From: Alphaproteobacteria bacterium
Lineage (GTDB): Bacteria > Pseudomonadota > Alphaproteobacteria > Sphingomonadales > Kordiimonadaceae
Direction of reading: 5' to 3'
Assembly: GCA_021774735.1 (NCBI GenBank)
Contig: JAJFIS010000022.1
Coordinates: forward strand, 124,001-188,000
Length of the DNA: 64,000 nt
A program made the position numbers and the translations under genes. The notes under the pieces are model-generated. The model ran no database searches. It was given only the letters and a program-made list of their open reading frames with translations, and had not been told where the DNA came from. Positions 1-9,368 of this stretch are shown here, piece after piece (the first letter of the stretch is position 1; each line of letters opens with the position of its first letter).

Positions 1-1
1 C

Positions 2-412
2 GATGCCAAGCGCTTTGCCGAGGCTATCCAAAAGGAATTTCCCGGTAAAATGATGGCCTATAACTGCTCGCCTTCCTTCAACTGGGAAGCCAATTTGGAT
101 AAAGACACTATTGCTAAATACCAGCGTGAGCTTGGCGCTATGGGCTATAAATATCAATTTGTTACACTTGCTGGTTTCCACCAATTGAACCACGGTATGT
201 TCAAATTAGCCAACGGATACCGCGACCGTGGCATGGCGGCTTACAGCGAGCTACAGCAGGATGAATTTGCCATGGAAAGTGACGGCTACACCGCAACCCG
301 GCACCAGCGGGAGGTTGGCACTGGTTATTTTGATGCAGTGGCACAGGCCATCACGGCGGGCGAATCTTCGACCACGGCGATGGGCGAATCTACTGAAACA
401 GCGCAATTTTAA
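2..412 (+). CDS. aceA: Isocitrate lyase, C-terminal part (5' end outside the window)
   Basis: The open frame enters from the left edge and gives about 136 C-terminal residues. They contain the segment [10 protein letters not shown], which is strongly conserved in isocitrate lyases, followed by the [15 protein letters not shown] region and a tail rich in small residues that alphaproteobacterial AceA proteins share. The enzyme splits isocitrate into glyoxylate and succinate in the cytoplasm, the first step of the glyoxylate bypass used for growth on acetate or fatty acids. The catalytic KKCGH loop would lie upstream of the window, so integrity of the whole gene cannot be judged. A strong terminator follows 60 bases after the stop, so this is probably the last gene of its transcript. 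Two crotonases elsewhere in the window fit fatty-acid use. Confidence 0.93.
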   Translation, partial: DAKRFAEAIQKEFPGKMMAYNCSPSFNWEANLDKDTIAKYQRELGAMGYKYQFVTLAGFHQLNHGMFKLANGYRDRGMAAYSELQQDEFAMESDGYTATRHQREVGTGYFDAVAQAITAGESSTTAMGESTETAQF

Positions 413-471
413 ATGGGATTTTCCTCCTGATCATCAGGTCCCATATTCCCGACCTTTCGGGAATACATCTT

Positions 472-503
472 GGGCGGAGGGCTTTTCTCTCCGCCCCTTT
501 TTT
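472..503 (+). terminator. Rho-independent terminator after aceA
   Basis: An 8-bp perfect stem, GGGCGGAG (472-479) with CTCCGCCC (489-496), is followed by a run of T at 498-503. On the plus strand this is a textbook intrinsic terminator for aceA. The T run also forms the last codon of the convergent sulfotransferase gene. On the minus strand the hairpin is not followed by T, so it serves aceA only. Confidence 0.9.
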
Positions 504-1407
504 ATGCGCTGAAATGTCCCATTATTTTGACCAATTCATGTTCATATTGCTGGTTAAACTTAATAACCACCTCATGGTCCAAAGCCACAGCCTGCCCACC
601 GGGAATATATTCAAGCATGGTGAATATTTTATCGCGGGTTTTTCGCTGAGCCTGTCTTCGTTTTTGTACTTCACCACTGTCGTGGCTGGCATCCAAGCGA
701 CCATTTATCCAACGCATAGCCGCAAGAGCATTGCCACCGGCTGATCTATTTTTATTATAGCGTCCGCCTAAATTTTCCCAAGGCAGCACAATATTTCCGC
801 CAAATAGAGCGGCGCATGCTTTGCTGGGATTAGCCCTAAAGTCGCTATATGTTGTGCCATTTATAGTGCCAAAATACCCTTCTGCCTTTGTCAAAAAATC
901 AAGCCAAGATGGAGAGCTTTTTTTGTGAACTGAGCAAAAGTCATCAAAAGAGCTGAAGGAACCTTTCCGCACCGCTTGCCCGTAATAGGAGGCAAGCAAG
1001 GAGCCTGTTTCACGCACGGTTAAACAAAGCTGTACCTTAAAAGGAGCCAACATCTCCGCCACTGCCGCCATATTGGCGTCAGCTTGTGGGAAAAAGCCTG
1101 TTTCACCCTCATAGAAAGGTTCACCAAAAATAGATTCGTTCGAAATAAGTAAAGTCTGCCCCGGGTGCTGCTCAAATTCCTCTTCCAAAATGTCGCGGCC
1201 TTGCCGGATAGCTTTTGATCTGAGCTCACCGCGTCTAACTTGCAGAACGGCTTTATGGATTGGATGGATGTCACGCTCTCGCACCCATCTGGGTAAATAG
1301 CGGATATTTTGCTCCGCAAGCATTTGCTCCTGATCGCGGAAGAAAAATTGCAAACTAGTAGTGCCTGTTTTCGGTGCACCCGCATGCAAAATTACTCTAT
1401 TTCCCAT
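502..1407 (-). CDS. Sulfotransferase family protein (PAPS-dependent type)
   Basis: This is a 301-residue protein with the N-terminal 5'-phosphosulfate loop GAPKTGTTSLQ at about residues 10-20, the signature of PAPS-binding sulfotransferases. A 3'-phosphate-binding-like segment, LTVRETGSLLASYYGQAV, lies near residues 128-145, with Arg and Ser spaced as in the family. No signal peptide or membrane segment is visible, so it should act in the cytoplasm and move a sulfuryl group from PAPS to an unknown acceptor such as a glycan, lipid or small alcohol. The ATG has a ribosome site, AAGGTCAAG, just upstream. It is convergent with aceA and divergent from the ferredoxin and the cysD-cysNC genes, which make its donor. 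Family assignment is good; the substrate cannot be read from the sequence. Confidence 0.8.
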   Translation of the reverse strand: MGNRVILHAGAPKTGTTSLQFFFRDQEQMLAEQNIRYLPRWVRERDIHPIHKAVLQVRRGELRSKAIRQGRDILEEEFEQHPGQTLLISNESIFGEPFYEGETGFFPQADANMAAVAEMLAPFKVQLCLTVRETGSLLASYYGQAVRKGSFSSFDDFCSVHKKSSPSWLDFLTKAEGYFGTINGTTYSDFRANPSKACAALFGGNIVLPWENLGGRYNKNRSAGGNALAAMRWINGRLDASHDSGEVQKRRQAQRKTRDKIFTMLEYIPGGQAVALDHEVVIKFNQQYEHELVKIMGHFSA

Positions 1408-1525
1408 AACTTGACCTTAAAGAATAAATTGATGCGTCCTTCATGCGCATTTCTTCTAGCAATCGCAATAGTAAAACACTTATAAGACTTACAGGAAATT
1501 ACATTAAGAGAGTGGACACCATTTG

Positions 1526-1846
1526 ATGAGCAAAATTACTGTGACCGACCTTAACGGCAAACCTCGCGAGATTGAGGCTGAAGTTGGCCTGTCTTTAATG
1601 GAAGTCATTCGTGATAATGATTTTGACGATTTAGCCGCAATTTGCGGGGGTTGCTGCAGCTGTTGCACCTGCCATGTCTTTGTTGATGAAAATTGGGCTG
1701 ATAAGCTGCCCCCTCGTGAAGAAGATGAAGAAAGCCTGTTGGAAGATAGCGATCATTATGATGCCGCTCTTTCGCGACTTTCCTGCCAAGTAGAATTTGA
1801 CGATAGTATGGACGGCCTGAAAGTAACCATTGCCCCTGAAGGGTAA
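1526..1846 (+). CDS. [2Fe-2S] ferredoxin with extra cysteines
   Basis: This 106-residue adrenodoxin-type ferredoxin carries C40-x5-C46-x2-C49 and a fourth ligand, C87, in LSCQVE, the usual four ligands of a plant/vertebrate-type [2Fe-2S] cluster. Related alphaproteobacterial proteins typically read CGGACSCATC; here the segment is CGGCCSCCTC, so C43 and C47 replace alanines and, with C44, make seven cysteines in all. It is strongly acidic, as electron carriers of this class usually are. An in-frame TTG precedes the ATG, but the ATG at 1526 is preferred because the purine-rich GAGAG stretch lies about 11 bases upstream of it. It stands 102 bases before cysD, so a shared transcript is possible. 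It probably passes electrons to a monooxygenase or Fe-S enzyme; the partner is unknown. Confidence 0.87.
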   Translation: MSKITVTDLNGKPREIEAEVGLSLMEVIRDNDFDDLAAICGGCCSCCTCHVFVDENWADKLPPREEDEESLLEDSDHYDAALSRLSCQVEFDDSMDGLKVTIAPEG

Positions 1847-1948
1847 ACTTGAGCATATATTTACTTGCTTATGATCAAAGCTTTTATTGGTTGTAAATTG
1901 TGATCCGCATTGGCATATAACGCTGAAATTTAAAGCTTTAGGAACTCT

Positions 1949-2851
1949 ATGACCGACCTGACACATTTGAAAAAGCTGGAAGCGGAAAGCATCCACATTA
2001 TCCGGGAAGTAGCGGCTGAAGCTGAGAACCCTGTAATGTTATATTCTATTGGTAAAGACAGCGCCGTGATGCTGCATTTAGCGATGAAAGCTTTTTACCC
2101 CAGCAAGCCCCCTTTCCCCGTCATGCATGTGGACACCACATGGAAGTTCAGCGAGATGATCACCTTTAGGGATGAACTCGTGAAAAAGCTGGGTCTTAAC
2201 CTGATTGTCCATATTAACGAAGATGGCGTTGAACAAGGCATTGGCCCTTTCAGCCACGGCTCTGGCGTCCATACAGATGTAATGAAAACGCAAGGGCTGA
2301 AACAAGCGCTGAATAAATATGGTTTTGATGCTGCCTTTGGCGGTGCCCGCCGCGACGAAGAGAAAAGCCGCGCCAAAGAGCGTGTTTTCAGCTTCCGCAG
2401 CGCCCAACACCGCTGGGACCCGAAAAACCAACGCCCGGAGCTTTGGAATATTTTCAACACCCGCATTAAGCAAGGCGAAAGCATCCGGGTCTTCCCGCTC
2501 AGCAATTGGACCGAGCTCGATATCTGGCAATATATCTACAAAGAAGCCATTCCCATCGTGCCGCTATATCTATCCAAAGAACGCCCCGTTGTGGAGCGTG
2601 ATGGCCAACTGATAATGGTGGATGATGACCGCATGCCACTGAATGACGGCGAAGTGCCGATGATGAAAAAGGTGCGTTTCCGCACCCTTGGCTGTTACCC
2701 GCTAACCGGGGCCGTGTTATCCGAAGCCGACACCCTGCCCGATGTTATTCAAGAAATGCTGCTGACCAAAACATCAGAGCGCCAAGGCCGCGTTATCGAC
2801 CATGATAGCGCTGCCTCAATGGAGAAGAAAAAACAGGAAGGGTATTTCTGA
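1949..2851 (+). CDS. cysD: Sulfate adenylyltransferase subunit 2
   Basis: CysD, 300 residues, is the PP-loop (N-type ATP pyrophosphatase) subunit of ATP sulfurylase. The loop [14 protein letters not shown] lies near residues 32-45, the MHVDTTWKF segment near 58-66, and the family C-terminus [16 protein letters not shown] is intact. With CysN it makes adenosine 5'-phosphosulfate from ATP and sulfate in the cytoplasm. The stop and the cysNC start share one base (TGATG), so the two are translationally coupled. Length and all main motifs are normal. No sulfate permease and no PAPS reductase gene are in the window, so the local genes only explain synthesis of APS and PAPS. Confidence 0.96.
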   Translation: MTDLTHLKKLEAESIHIIREVAAEAENPVMLYSIGKDSAVMLHLAMKAFYPSKPPFPVMHVDTTWKFSEMITFRDELVKKLGLNLIVHINEDGVEQGIGPFSHGSGVHTDVMKTQGLKQALNKYGFDAAFGGARRDEEKSRAKERVFSFRSAQHRWDPKNQRPELWNIFNTRIKQGESIRVFPLSNWTELDIWQYIYKEAIPIVPLYLSKERPVVERDGQLIMVDDDRMPLNDGEVPMMKKVRFRTLGCYPLTGAVLSEADTLPDVIQEMLLTKTSERQGRVIDHDSAASMEKKKQEGYF

Positions 2852-4761
2852 TGGCACATCAAAGTGACATGATCGAAGAAGATATCCTTGGATACTTAAA
2901 AACGCAGGAAGAAAAATCTCTGTTGCGCTTCATTACCTGTGGCAGTGTTGATGACGGCAAATCAACCCTGATTGGTCGCTTGCTATACGATTCGAAATTA
3001 ATATTCGAAGACCAACTGGCCGCGCTTGAAAATGACAGTAAAAAGCTCGGCACACAGGGTGAAGAAATTGACTTTGCCTTGCTTGTAGACGGCTTAGCCG
3101 CCGAGCGCGAACAAGGCATCACCATTGATGTGGCTTACCGGTTTTTCTCGACCGACAAACGCAAGTTCATCGTTGCCGACACGCCGGGGCACGAACAATA
3201 TACCCGCAACATGGCAACCGGGGCATCCACCGCTGAGCTTGCTGTTATGTTGGTCGATGCCCGCAAAGGCATTTTAACCCAGACGCGCCGGCATAGCTTT
3301 ATCGTGTCGCTACTCGGCATCAAGCATGTTGTTGTGGCTATCAACAAAATGGATTTGGTGAATTATGACCAAAATACATTTGATAAAATTGAAGCTAGCT
3401 ACCGCGAATTTGCTGCTGATTTAGGCTTTGAAGACATCACTTGTCTGCCAATTTCTGCCCTTGCAGGGGATAATATCCTTGAGCCAAGCGAGAACACCCC
3501 TTGGTACAATGGTCCGTCTTTGATGGAGCACCTTGAGACGGTGCAGGTGGCAGATGACATGCAAAATGCCGCTTTCCGAATGCCCGTTCAGTGGGTGAAC
3601 CGTCCCAATCTAGATTTCCGTGGTTTTTCCGGCACCATTGCAGGCGGCACTGTGCGCCCAGGTGACCGCATCAGAGCCTTGCCCAGCGGCAAAGAAAGCA
3701 CCATTGACCGCATTGTGACGCAAGACGGAGACTTGACGCAAGCCATTGCGGGTCAATCGGTGACCATAACGCTCGCAGACGAGATAGATATTTCCCGAGG
3801 TGATGTTATCGCTGATGCGGGAAGCCCTTGCGGCGTTTCGGACCAATTTGCGGCACGGATTGTTTGGATGTCCGACGAGCCCATGTATCCAGGCCGCCCC
3901 TATATTTTCAAAACTGCCAACCAATCTTTACCTGGTCAAATTAGTGACCTGAAACATAAGATAAATGTTAATACGATGGAGAAAACAGCCGCCAAAAGCC
4001 TTGAGCTGAATGACGTTGGCAGCTGCAATATTTCTCTGTCCAAAGACATCGCATTCGATCCTTATGGTGAAAACCGCCAAATGGGGGCCTTCGTTATCAT
4101 TGACCGGCTAACCAACAGTACGGTTGGTGCTGGCATGATCAAATTTGCCCTGCGCCGCGCCACCAATATCCACTGGCAGGCGATAGAAGTTGGCAAGGGC
4201 AGCCACGCGGCTCAGAAGGCCCAAAAGCCGGTCGTGCTTTGGTTCACGGGCTTGTCTGGTTCGGGCAAGTCCACAGTGGCCAATCTGGTCGAGAAAAAAT
4301 TGCACACCCTTGGCCGCCATACTTACTTGCTGGACGGTGACAATGTTCGCCACGGCCTGAACAAAGACCTTGGCTTCACCGATGCCGACCGCGTTGAAAA
4401 TATTCGCCGTGTCGGTCAAGTTGCCAAACTGATGGTGGACGCCGGTTTAATCGTTCTCACCAGCTTCATCTCGCCCTTCATAACAGAGCGGCGCATGGCG
4501 CGTGAAATGGTCGAAGACGGCGAATTCATTGAGGTGTTCATCGATACCCCGATCGAAGTTTGCGAAACCCGCGATGTGAAAGGGCTTTATAAAAAAGCCC
4601 GCGCAGGCGAAATTAAAAACTTCACCGGGTTTGATAGCCCCTATGAAAAGCCAGAACGACCAGACCTGCATATCGACACGGTAGCCCTAAGCGCTGAAGA
4701 CGCTGCTGAGCTTATCGTTGCGCACCTAGCAGAAAAAGGCTACCTCTCGCTTCCAACCTGA
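2851..4761 (+). CDS. cysNC: Bifunctional sulfate adenylyltransferase subunit 1 / APS kinase
   Basis: This 636-residue fusion has a CysN GTPase at about residues 20-440 and a CysC kinase from about 450 to the end. CysN shows the P-loop GSVDDGKST (31-39), DTPGHEQY and NKMD, plus two translation-factor-like beta barrels. CysC shows a second P-loop, [10 protein letters not shown] (about 466-475), [10 protein letters not shown] and ISPFITERR. CysN uses GTP hydrolysis to drive APS formation by CysD; CysC phosphorylates APS to PAPS. PAPS is the donor for sulfotransferases, and one is encoded 1.4 kb away. The same fusion occurs in many alphaproteobacteria. I see no frameshift or missing motif. Confidence 0.96.
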   Translation: MAHQSDMIEEDILGYLKTQEEKSLLRFITCGSVDDGKSTLIGRLLYDSKLIFEDQLAALENDSKKLGTQGEEIDFALLVDGLAAEREQGITIDVAYRFFSTDKRKFIVADTPGHEQYTRNMATGASTAELAVMLVDARKGILTQTRRHSFIVSLLGIKHVVVAINKMDLVNYDQNTFDKIEASYREFAADLGFEDITCLPISALAGDNILEPSENTPWYNGPSLMEHLETVQVADDMQNAAFRMPVQWVNRPNLDFRGFSGTIAGGTVRPGDRIRALPSGKESTIDRIVTQDGDLTQAIAGQSVTITLADEIDISRGDVIADAGSPCGVSDQFAARIVWMSDEPMYPGRPYIFKTANQSLPGQISDLKHKINVNTMEKTAAKSLELNDVGSCNISLSKDIAFDPYGENRQMGAFVIIDRLTNSTVGAGMIKFALRRATNIHWQAIEVGKGSHAAQKAQKPVVLWFTGLSGSGKSTVANLVEKKLHTLGRHTYLLDGDNVRHGLNKDLGFTDADRVENIRRVGQVAKLMVDAGLIVLTSFISPFITERRMAREMVEDGEFIEVFIDTPIEVCETRDVKGLYKKARAGEIKNFTGFDSPYEKPERPDLHIDTVALSAEDAAELIVAHLAEKGYLSLPT

Positions 4762-4802
4762 TCTATTGTTCGGGCAGAAATTTATTAGCGGAAAGATAGC
4801 CA

Positions 4803-6215
4803 ATGCCTGACTTAACCGAGCTTGTATGCCCTAGCACTTCGCAAGGCGTGACCAATATAACGCCTATTGCTAGTGATCAATTTGATCGCTGGTTGGATGC
4901 GCAAACAAGGGCGACACATGCTTGGGTTAAATCGCATGACTTCACCGCCAAAGAAGGTCAAACCCTTTCACTGCCCACACAAGACGGCTCCATTGCTGAA
5001 ATAATTGTTGGGGTCAATTCAGCCCCTGAAAGCGCTGAGGCAGCGATTTGGTGGTTGGCAGGAGTTCCCGCAAAAATTCCAGCTGGCAATTATAGTATCA
5101 GCGATGTGGTTGATAGCGCTCTTATTGCATCAGCTGCCATAGGCTGGGCGCTTAGCCAATATTCTTTTAACCGCTATAAAAAAGATGCTACCAGCCCTAA
5201 TCGCTTTTTAATGCTACCCGATACTATAGGCATATCATCAATTCAATACACGGTGGCCGCTTACCAAATTGTGCGTGATCTTATCAACACACCAGCCGAA
5301 GATATGGGCCCGCCTGAGCTGGAAGCCGCAGCAAAAGCTATCGCAGAGCCCTTTGGCGCAAAAGTGGTTGTCACAATTGGTGACGCGCTTCAGGAGGCCA
5401 ATTTACCAACCATCCATATGGTTGGCAGGGCCGCAGAAAAAGCCCCGCGCCTGATTGATCTCAGCTGGGGCGATGACAAGCACCCCAAAGTAACGCTCGT
5501 TGGCAAAGGGGTATGTTTTGACACCGGTGGCCTTGATATAAAAGCGGCGCAGTATATGCGCCAAATGAAAAAGGATATGGGTGGTTCAGCCCATGTTCTA
5601 GGCCTTGCCCACATGATTATGGCCGCAAACCTGCCCGTGCGGCTTCGTGTACTTATTCCTGCGGTGGAAAATGCCATTGCGGGCAACGCCATGCGCCCCG
5701 GCGACGTGGTTGTCACCCGCAGCGGATTAAGCGTTGAGATTGGCAATACGGACGCCGAAGGTCGCTTAGTGCTCTGTGATGCCCTATCGCTCGCGGCGGA
5801 AGAAGAACCTGACCTCCTCATGGATTTCGCCACCCTAACCGGCGCGGCGCGGGTTGCCCTTGGCCCTGACCTTCCCGCAACTTTCACCGATGATGATGAC
5901 CTGTGGGGCCTTTTGGATAAGTCTGGTCAACAGATGAATGATCCCCTATGGCGGATGCCGCTATGGAAACCCTATTTAGAGACGATGAAAAGCGATGTTG
6001 CTGATACCGATAATATCTCGGATGGTGGCTTCGCGGGGGCCATTACAGCAGCGCTTTATCTGCAACGTTTCACAGACGGTGCCAAAAGTTGGGTACATTT
6101 CGATGTTTTTGGCTGGCAGCCAAAAGCAGCCCCTGGCAAACCCAAGGGCGGAGCCGCGCAGGCTATTCGTGCCGCCTTTCATTCTATCAAGGTATTCACC
6201 ACCGCAGACAGCTAA
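4803..6215 (+). CDS. Leucyl aminopeptidase family protein (peptidase M17)
   Basis: This 470-residue cytosolic peptidase removes N-terminal amino acids from peptides with two metal ions. The C-terminal catalytic domain keeps the M17 residues: the Lys and Asp of GKGVCFDTGG, the Lys of LDIK, the Asp of KKDMGG and the Asp-Glu-Arg of the signature NTDAEGRL. The N-terminal domain is divergent, as in the PepB-like alphaproteobacterial branch. The start is an ATG 41 bases after cysNC, preceded by GCGGAAAG. It is followed by a MarR regulator and an NlpC/P60 peptidase on the same strand, a neighbourhood I believe recurs in alphaproteobacteria and which suggests a role in peptide or muropeptide turnover. 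Which residues it prefers cannot be told. Confidence 0.92.
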   Translation: MPDLTELVCPSTSQGVTNITPIASDQFDRWLDAQTRATHAWVKSHDFTAKEGQTLSLPTQDGSIAEIIVGVNSAPESAEAAIWWLAGVPAKIPAGNYSISDVVDSALIASAAIGWALSQYSFNRYKKDATSPNRFLMLPDTIGISSIQYTVAAYQIVRDLINTPAEDMGPPELEAAAKAIAEPFGAKVVVTIGDALQEANLPTIHMVGRAAEKAPRLIDLSWGDDKHPKVTLVGKGVCFDTGGLDIKAAQYMRQMKKDMGGSAHVLGLAHMIMAANLPVRLRVLIPAVENAIAGNAMRPGDVVVTRSGLSVEIGNTDAEGRLVLCDALSLAAEEEPDLLMDFATLTGAARVALGPDLPATFTDDDDLWGLLDKSGQQMNDPLWRMPLWKPYLETMKSDVADTDNISDGGFAGAITAALYLQRFTDGAKSWVHFDVFGWQPKAAPGKPKGGAAQAIRAAFHSIKVFTTADS

Positions 6216-6322
6216 TAATTAATATGATATACTTGCTTTTTATCGGCTCATGCGCCAGCCTAGGATCACTTGTTTCGTAAGCGTATCCAATGGCTTCGGT
6301 TGCGCCGATCTGGAGATGTATT

Positions 6323-6682
6323 TTGAGTGAAAAAACCCATCAATTACTTACTATGTGGCGGACAGCCTTAATTGCAGGCGTTCAAACCAATGAACCCGAC
6401 CTGACCATGCGTCAAATTTGCCTTTTTCTCACGGTCTATGAAGAAGAGCCCCCCCATACAGTTCGCGGGCTTGCGGCTGAGCTTGGGGTTGCTAAACCCG
6501 TGATCACCCGCGCAGTGGATACGTTGTCGCGCTATGGCTATGTGCGCCGGAAAAGAGATGAAAGTGATAAACGCAGCGTTTTTATTGAACGCACAGTTAA
6601 AGGGGCTGTTTATCTGTCAGAACTTTCTGACCGCGTTGAACGCGCTGAACAATCGTCATTGAAGGCCCATCCGGGTTCGTAG
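6323..6682 (+). CDS. MarR family transcriptional regulator
   Basis: A small winged-helix protein of about 119 residues. The core reads MRQICLFLTVYEE, then a recognition-helix region RGLAAELGVAKPVITRAVDTL, then the wing RKRDESDKRSVFIERT, as in MarR/SlyA-type regulators. I chose the TTG at 6323 because TGGAG lies 8 bases upstream; an in-frame ATG at 6290 has no ribosome site and would add 11 residues. It is rather short for MarR, with abbreviated dimerisation helices. It lies between the M17 aminopeptidase and the NlpC/P60 gene and may control them, but no operator is evident. Ligand unknown. Confidence 0.8.
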   Translation: MSEKTHQLLTMWRTALIAGVQTNEPDLTMRQICLFLTVYEEEPPHTVRGLAAELGVAKPVITRAVDTLSRYGYVRRKRDESDKRSVFIERTVKGAVYLSELSDRVERAEQSSLKAHPGS

Positions 6683-6696
6683 CATAGGGAAGTTTC

Positions 6697-7545
6697 ATGG
6701 CCGCGCTAAAGTTGCCCAAATTAATTGACCCATCTGGTTTTTTAAGCAAAGACAGTCGCCTGCAGGACCCATCGGGTCTATCGTCTGACGCTGTTGTCTC
6801 TCAGCCCTTTTATCCATTGGATAGTGCGCCCGACGCCTTTGCCAAGCGCCTAACCCAGCTACTTTATGGCCAGCCGGTTCATATTTTAAAAGAAGAAGAC
6901 GGCTGGTGTAAAATTGTCGCATTAATGGATGGCTATGTAGGCTGGGTACCAAGACAGGCCTTAAAATTACAAGCCTTTACGGCCACCCACAGGGTTAGTG
7001 CACCGCTCACCCATATTTTTATTGAGCCGGATATTCGCTCACGCTCGGTTATTGCACTGCCGATGAATGCCCTTATCACCCCAACTGGGGAAGTAAGCGA
7101 AGATGGAAGCCTGGCAAAACTGATGAATGGTCGCTGGGTACCCACGAGCCATATTCGCGCACTCAGCGATGTTGAAGATGATCCCTTTATGGTCGCCTTG
7201 CGCTTTACTGCTATGCCCTATCAATGGGGTGGGTGCACCGCTCTCGGCGTTGATTGCAGCGCTCTGGTCCAACTTAGCTTATTCGCCTGTGGTATGCAGG
7301 TGTTGCGCGACAGCGATATGCAGTTTGAAAGCCTAGGCAAACCAATTGATAAAGCCGAGCTGCAACAGGGTGATTTAGTCTTCTTCCCAGGTCATGTGGG
7401 TATAATGGCAAGCGAGACCGACCTGCTCCATGCTAATGCCACCAATATGGCGGTTACCATTGATCCACTTGAAAATGTTTTAAAGCAGATCGCGGCGGAA
7501 ACCGGCAAGGCTCCATATCTTGGGGCCAAACGCCTGACGCTATAA
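6697..7545 (+). CDS. NlpC/P60 family cysteine peptidase with SH3-like N-terminus
   Basis: This 282-residue protein has two SH3-like segments in the N-terminal half (around EDGWCKIVALMDGYVGWVP and again before GRWVPTSHI), then a C40 peptidase domain. The catalytic Cys lies in GVDCSALVQ, the His in PGHVGIM, and a third polar site is probably the His of LLHANA. Such enzymes cleave gamma-D-glutamyl-diamino-acid bonds in cell-wall peptides. No signal peptide is visible, so it resembles the cytoplasmic dipeptidyl-peptidase VI type that processes imported muropeptides, which suits its place after an aminopeptidase. AGGGA lies 8 bases before the ATG and only 14 bases separate it from the MarR gene, so they are probably cotranscribed. 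Confidence 0.88.
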   Translation: MAALKLPKLIDPSGFLSKDSRLQDPSGLSSDAVVSQPFYPLDSAPDAFAKRLTQLLYGQPVHILKEEDGWCKIVALMDGYVGWVPRQALKLQAFTATHRVSAPLTHIFIEPDIRSRSVIALPMNALITPTGEVSEDGSLAKLMNGRWVPTSHIRALSDVEDDPFMVALRFTAMPYQWGGCTALGVDCSALVQLSLFACGMQVLRDSDMQFESLGKPIDKAELQQGDLVFFPGHVGIMASETDLLHANATNMAVTIDPLENVLKQIAAETGKAPYLGAKRLTL

Positions 7546-7552
7546 TGGCGGA

Positions 7553-7581
7553 ATAAGAAAAGGCGGACCTAAGCCCGCCTT
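7553..7581 (-). terminator. Intrinsic terminator of the cytochrome c gene
   Basis: The inverted repeat AAGGCGG (7560-7566) / CCGCCTT (7575-7581) is followed, reading the minus strand, by TTTTCTTATT. It therefore fits as the terminator of the minus-strand cytochrome c gene. It may also slow plus-strand transcripts leaving the NlpC/P60 gene, but there the T run is poor. Confidence 0.7.
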
Positions 7582-7608
7582 AACGTTAAGTATTATAAAG
7601 CGTATGTT

Positions 7609-8244
7609 TCAGCCTTCGCCTTCACTTGGCTCTGCATCGGTCACTGCTTCTTCAGCAGAACTTGCCTCAGTTGCCGCTTCCTCCACAACCTCTTCTACCG
7701 CTTCTTGAACCACCTCTGGCAGGGCAACAGGGACGTCGGCAAAGCTACGCAGGTAAGCAATCAAGTCCGCTCGTTGACCTGGCTTTTTAAGGCCATTAAA
7801 GCTCATGCCATTGCCCGGCACTGCTTTTTTAGGGTTATCCAACCATGCATCCAAATTTTCAAAAGTCCAATTACCTTCAACCGCTTTTAGGGCCGAGCTA
7901 TAGGCAAAACCTTCTACATTGGCTACATCACGGCCAAGAATGCCATAAAGGTTAGGGCCAACCATTTGCTTGCCGCCATTATCCACAGTGTGACAGCTTT
8001 TACATTTGGCAAACTGCCGCGCACCTTTATCCGCACTTGCGGTCACCATCAATTCAGCAAGCGATGGTCCTGCAACCACCTCAGCCGTGCTGGCTTCCCC
8101 ACTGCTGGCGACTTCAACCGTATAGGCTGGCTTGCCATCATGCTCTTCGGGGAAAAAGGAATCCCCAATCGACGTCACAAACATTATGATCAATACAGAT
8201 GCAAGGACTGCACCGAAAATTTTATTCCACTCAAAAGAATTCAC
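7609..8244 (-). CDS. Membrane-anchored c-type cytochrome (CycM-like)
   Basis: A 211-residue class I cytochrome c with an uncleaved N-terminal membrane anchor (FGAVLASVLIIMFVTSI, about residues 10-26). The heme motif C81-K-S-C84-H85 and the likely axial Met147 in GNGMSFNG place the heme domain in the periplasm. A Glu/Ala-rich tail of about 30 residues follows the fold. I chose the GTG at 8244 because AGGAG lies 9 bases before it and the protein then begins just before the anchor; a longer reading to 8313 lacks a ribosome site. It is divergent from pheA, an arrangement common in this class, where the protein is often called CycM and carries electrons between the bc1 complex and a terminal oxidase. 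Partner unproven. Confidence 0.88.
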   Translation of the reverse strand: MNSFEWNKIFGAVLASVLIIMFVTSIGDSFFPEEHDGKPAYTVEVASSGEASTAEVVAGPSLAELMVTASADKGARQFAKCKSCHTVDNGGKQMVGPNLYGILGRDVANVEGFAYSSALKAVEGNWTFENLDAWLDNPKKAVPGNGMSFNGLKKPGQRADLIAYLRSFADVPVALPEVVQEAVEEVVEEAATEASSAEEAVTDAEPSEGEG

Positions 8245-8502
8245 TGATTTTTCTCCTAACCCCAGAAAGGTATGCTTGCGCGGGACTTTAGCGTTGCTAG
8301 GCACATGGTTCAAGCGCTGTTTCGCATCAAACCCATGGCACTGTGATCTTTTTAAGTCTTTTAGCCGTTTTTTTGCAATTTATTTTTTATGGTGAAGCCA
8401 TTTTTAAACAAAATAGCCAATGATTGATTGACAATCACCCTTGCTCCCGTCACAGAATTCACCTCTATTGCCAACTGTGAAGATATCGGAACTTTAAGAA
8501 TA

Positions 8503-9360
8503 ATGCCCATGTACAAAGACACAGACAATATTATTGCCTTTCAGGGTGAGCTTGGTGCTTATTCCCATATGGCGTGCCAAGCAAAGCACCCGAACATGGA
8601 TGTTTTGCCCTGTCCAAGCTTTGAAGATGCATTAGAGGCGGTTAAAAATGGTGATGCGCGCCTCGCTATGATCCCCATTGAAAATTCCACCGCTGGTCGG
8701 GTCGCAGATATCCACATGCTGTTACCTGAAAGCGGGCTTTATATTATCGATGAGCATTTTGAGGTTATTCGCCACTGCTTACTCGCTAATAAGGATGCCA
8801 CATTAGATACAATTAAAACAGCCGTCAGCCATGTGCAGGCTCTTGGGCAGTGTAGGACAGACCTACGCCAGAAAGGTATTCAGCCGGTGCCATATGCCGA
8901 TACCGCAGGCAGCGCCAAACATGTAGCTGAAGCGGGTGATCCCACCTTGGCTGCAGTTGCCAGCCTCTTAGCTGCTGACGTTTACGGTTTAAAAATTATT
9001 GAGGAAGACATTCAAGATGAAGGCCATAACACGACGCGGTTTGTGGTGTTATCGCGGCACCCTAACAACATTGACGACTTAAATGGCCCCGTGATGACCA
9101 CCTTCACCTTTGAGGTGCGCAATATTCCTGCGGCCCTGTATAAGGCACTTGGTGGCTTTGCGACCAACGGCGTCAACATGACCCGGTTAGAGAGCTATTA
9201 TGATTCTGATAGTTTCACTGCTACCGAATTTTTTGCTGATATTGAAGGCCATAAAGGCATGGCCAGCGTAGACCTTGCATTGGAAGAATTGCGTTTTCAT
9301 TCAAAGCGTGTCCGCATGCTTGGCACATACCCGCAGGGGCGCGCCCGGGGTTTAAAATGA
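8503..9360 (+). CDS. pheA: Prephenate dehydratase
   Basis: This 285-residue enzyme converts prephenate to phenylpyruvate, the committed step to phenylalanine. The catalytic domain begins FQGELGAYSHMACQ and has the MIPIENSTAGRV segment and the DEGHNTTRFVVL stretch with the family's Thr-Arg-Phe. A C-terminal ACT domain (RNIPAALYKALGGFATNGVN, then LESYYDSDSFTATEFF) would bind phenylalanine for feedback inhibition. There is no chorismate mutase domain, as expected in alphaproteobacteria. The start is uncertain: ATGs at 8503 and 8509 are both reasonable, while a TTG at 8428 would add 25 residues unlike the family. It is divergent from the cytochrome c gene across about 260 bases in which I see no other gene. 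Confidence 0.94.
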   Translation: MPMYKDTDNIIAFQGELGAYSHMACQAKHPNMDVLPCPSFEDALEAVKNGDARLAMIPIENSTAGRVADIHMLLPESGLYIIDEHFEVIRHCLLANKDATLDTIKTAVSHVQALGQCRTDLRQKGIQPVPYADTAGSAKHVAEAGDPTLAAVASLLAADVYGLKIIEEDIQDEGHNTTRFVVLSRHPNNIDDLNGPVMTTFTFEVRNIPAALYKALGGFATNGVNMTRLESYYDSDSFTATEFFADIEGHKGMASVDLALEELRFHSKRVRMLGTYPQGRARGLK

Positions 9361-9368
9361 TCCCCGCT

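Noticed and set aside
7609-7710. Glu/Ala-rich C-terminal tail of the cytochrome c as a separate or frameshifted gene
   Set aside because: It is in frame with the heme domain and such low-complexity tails are common in secreted or membrane cytochromes.
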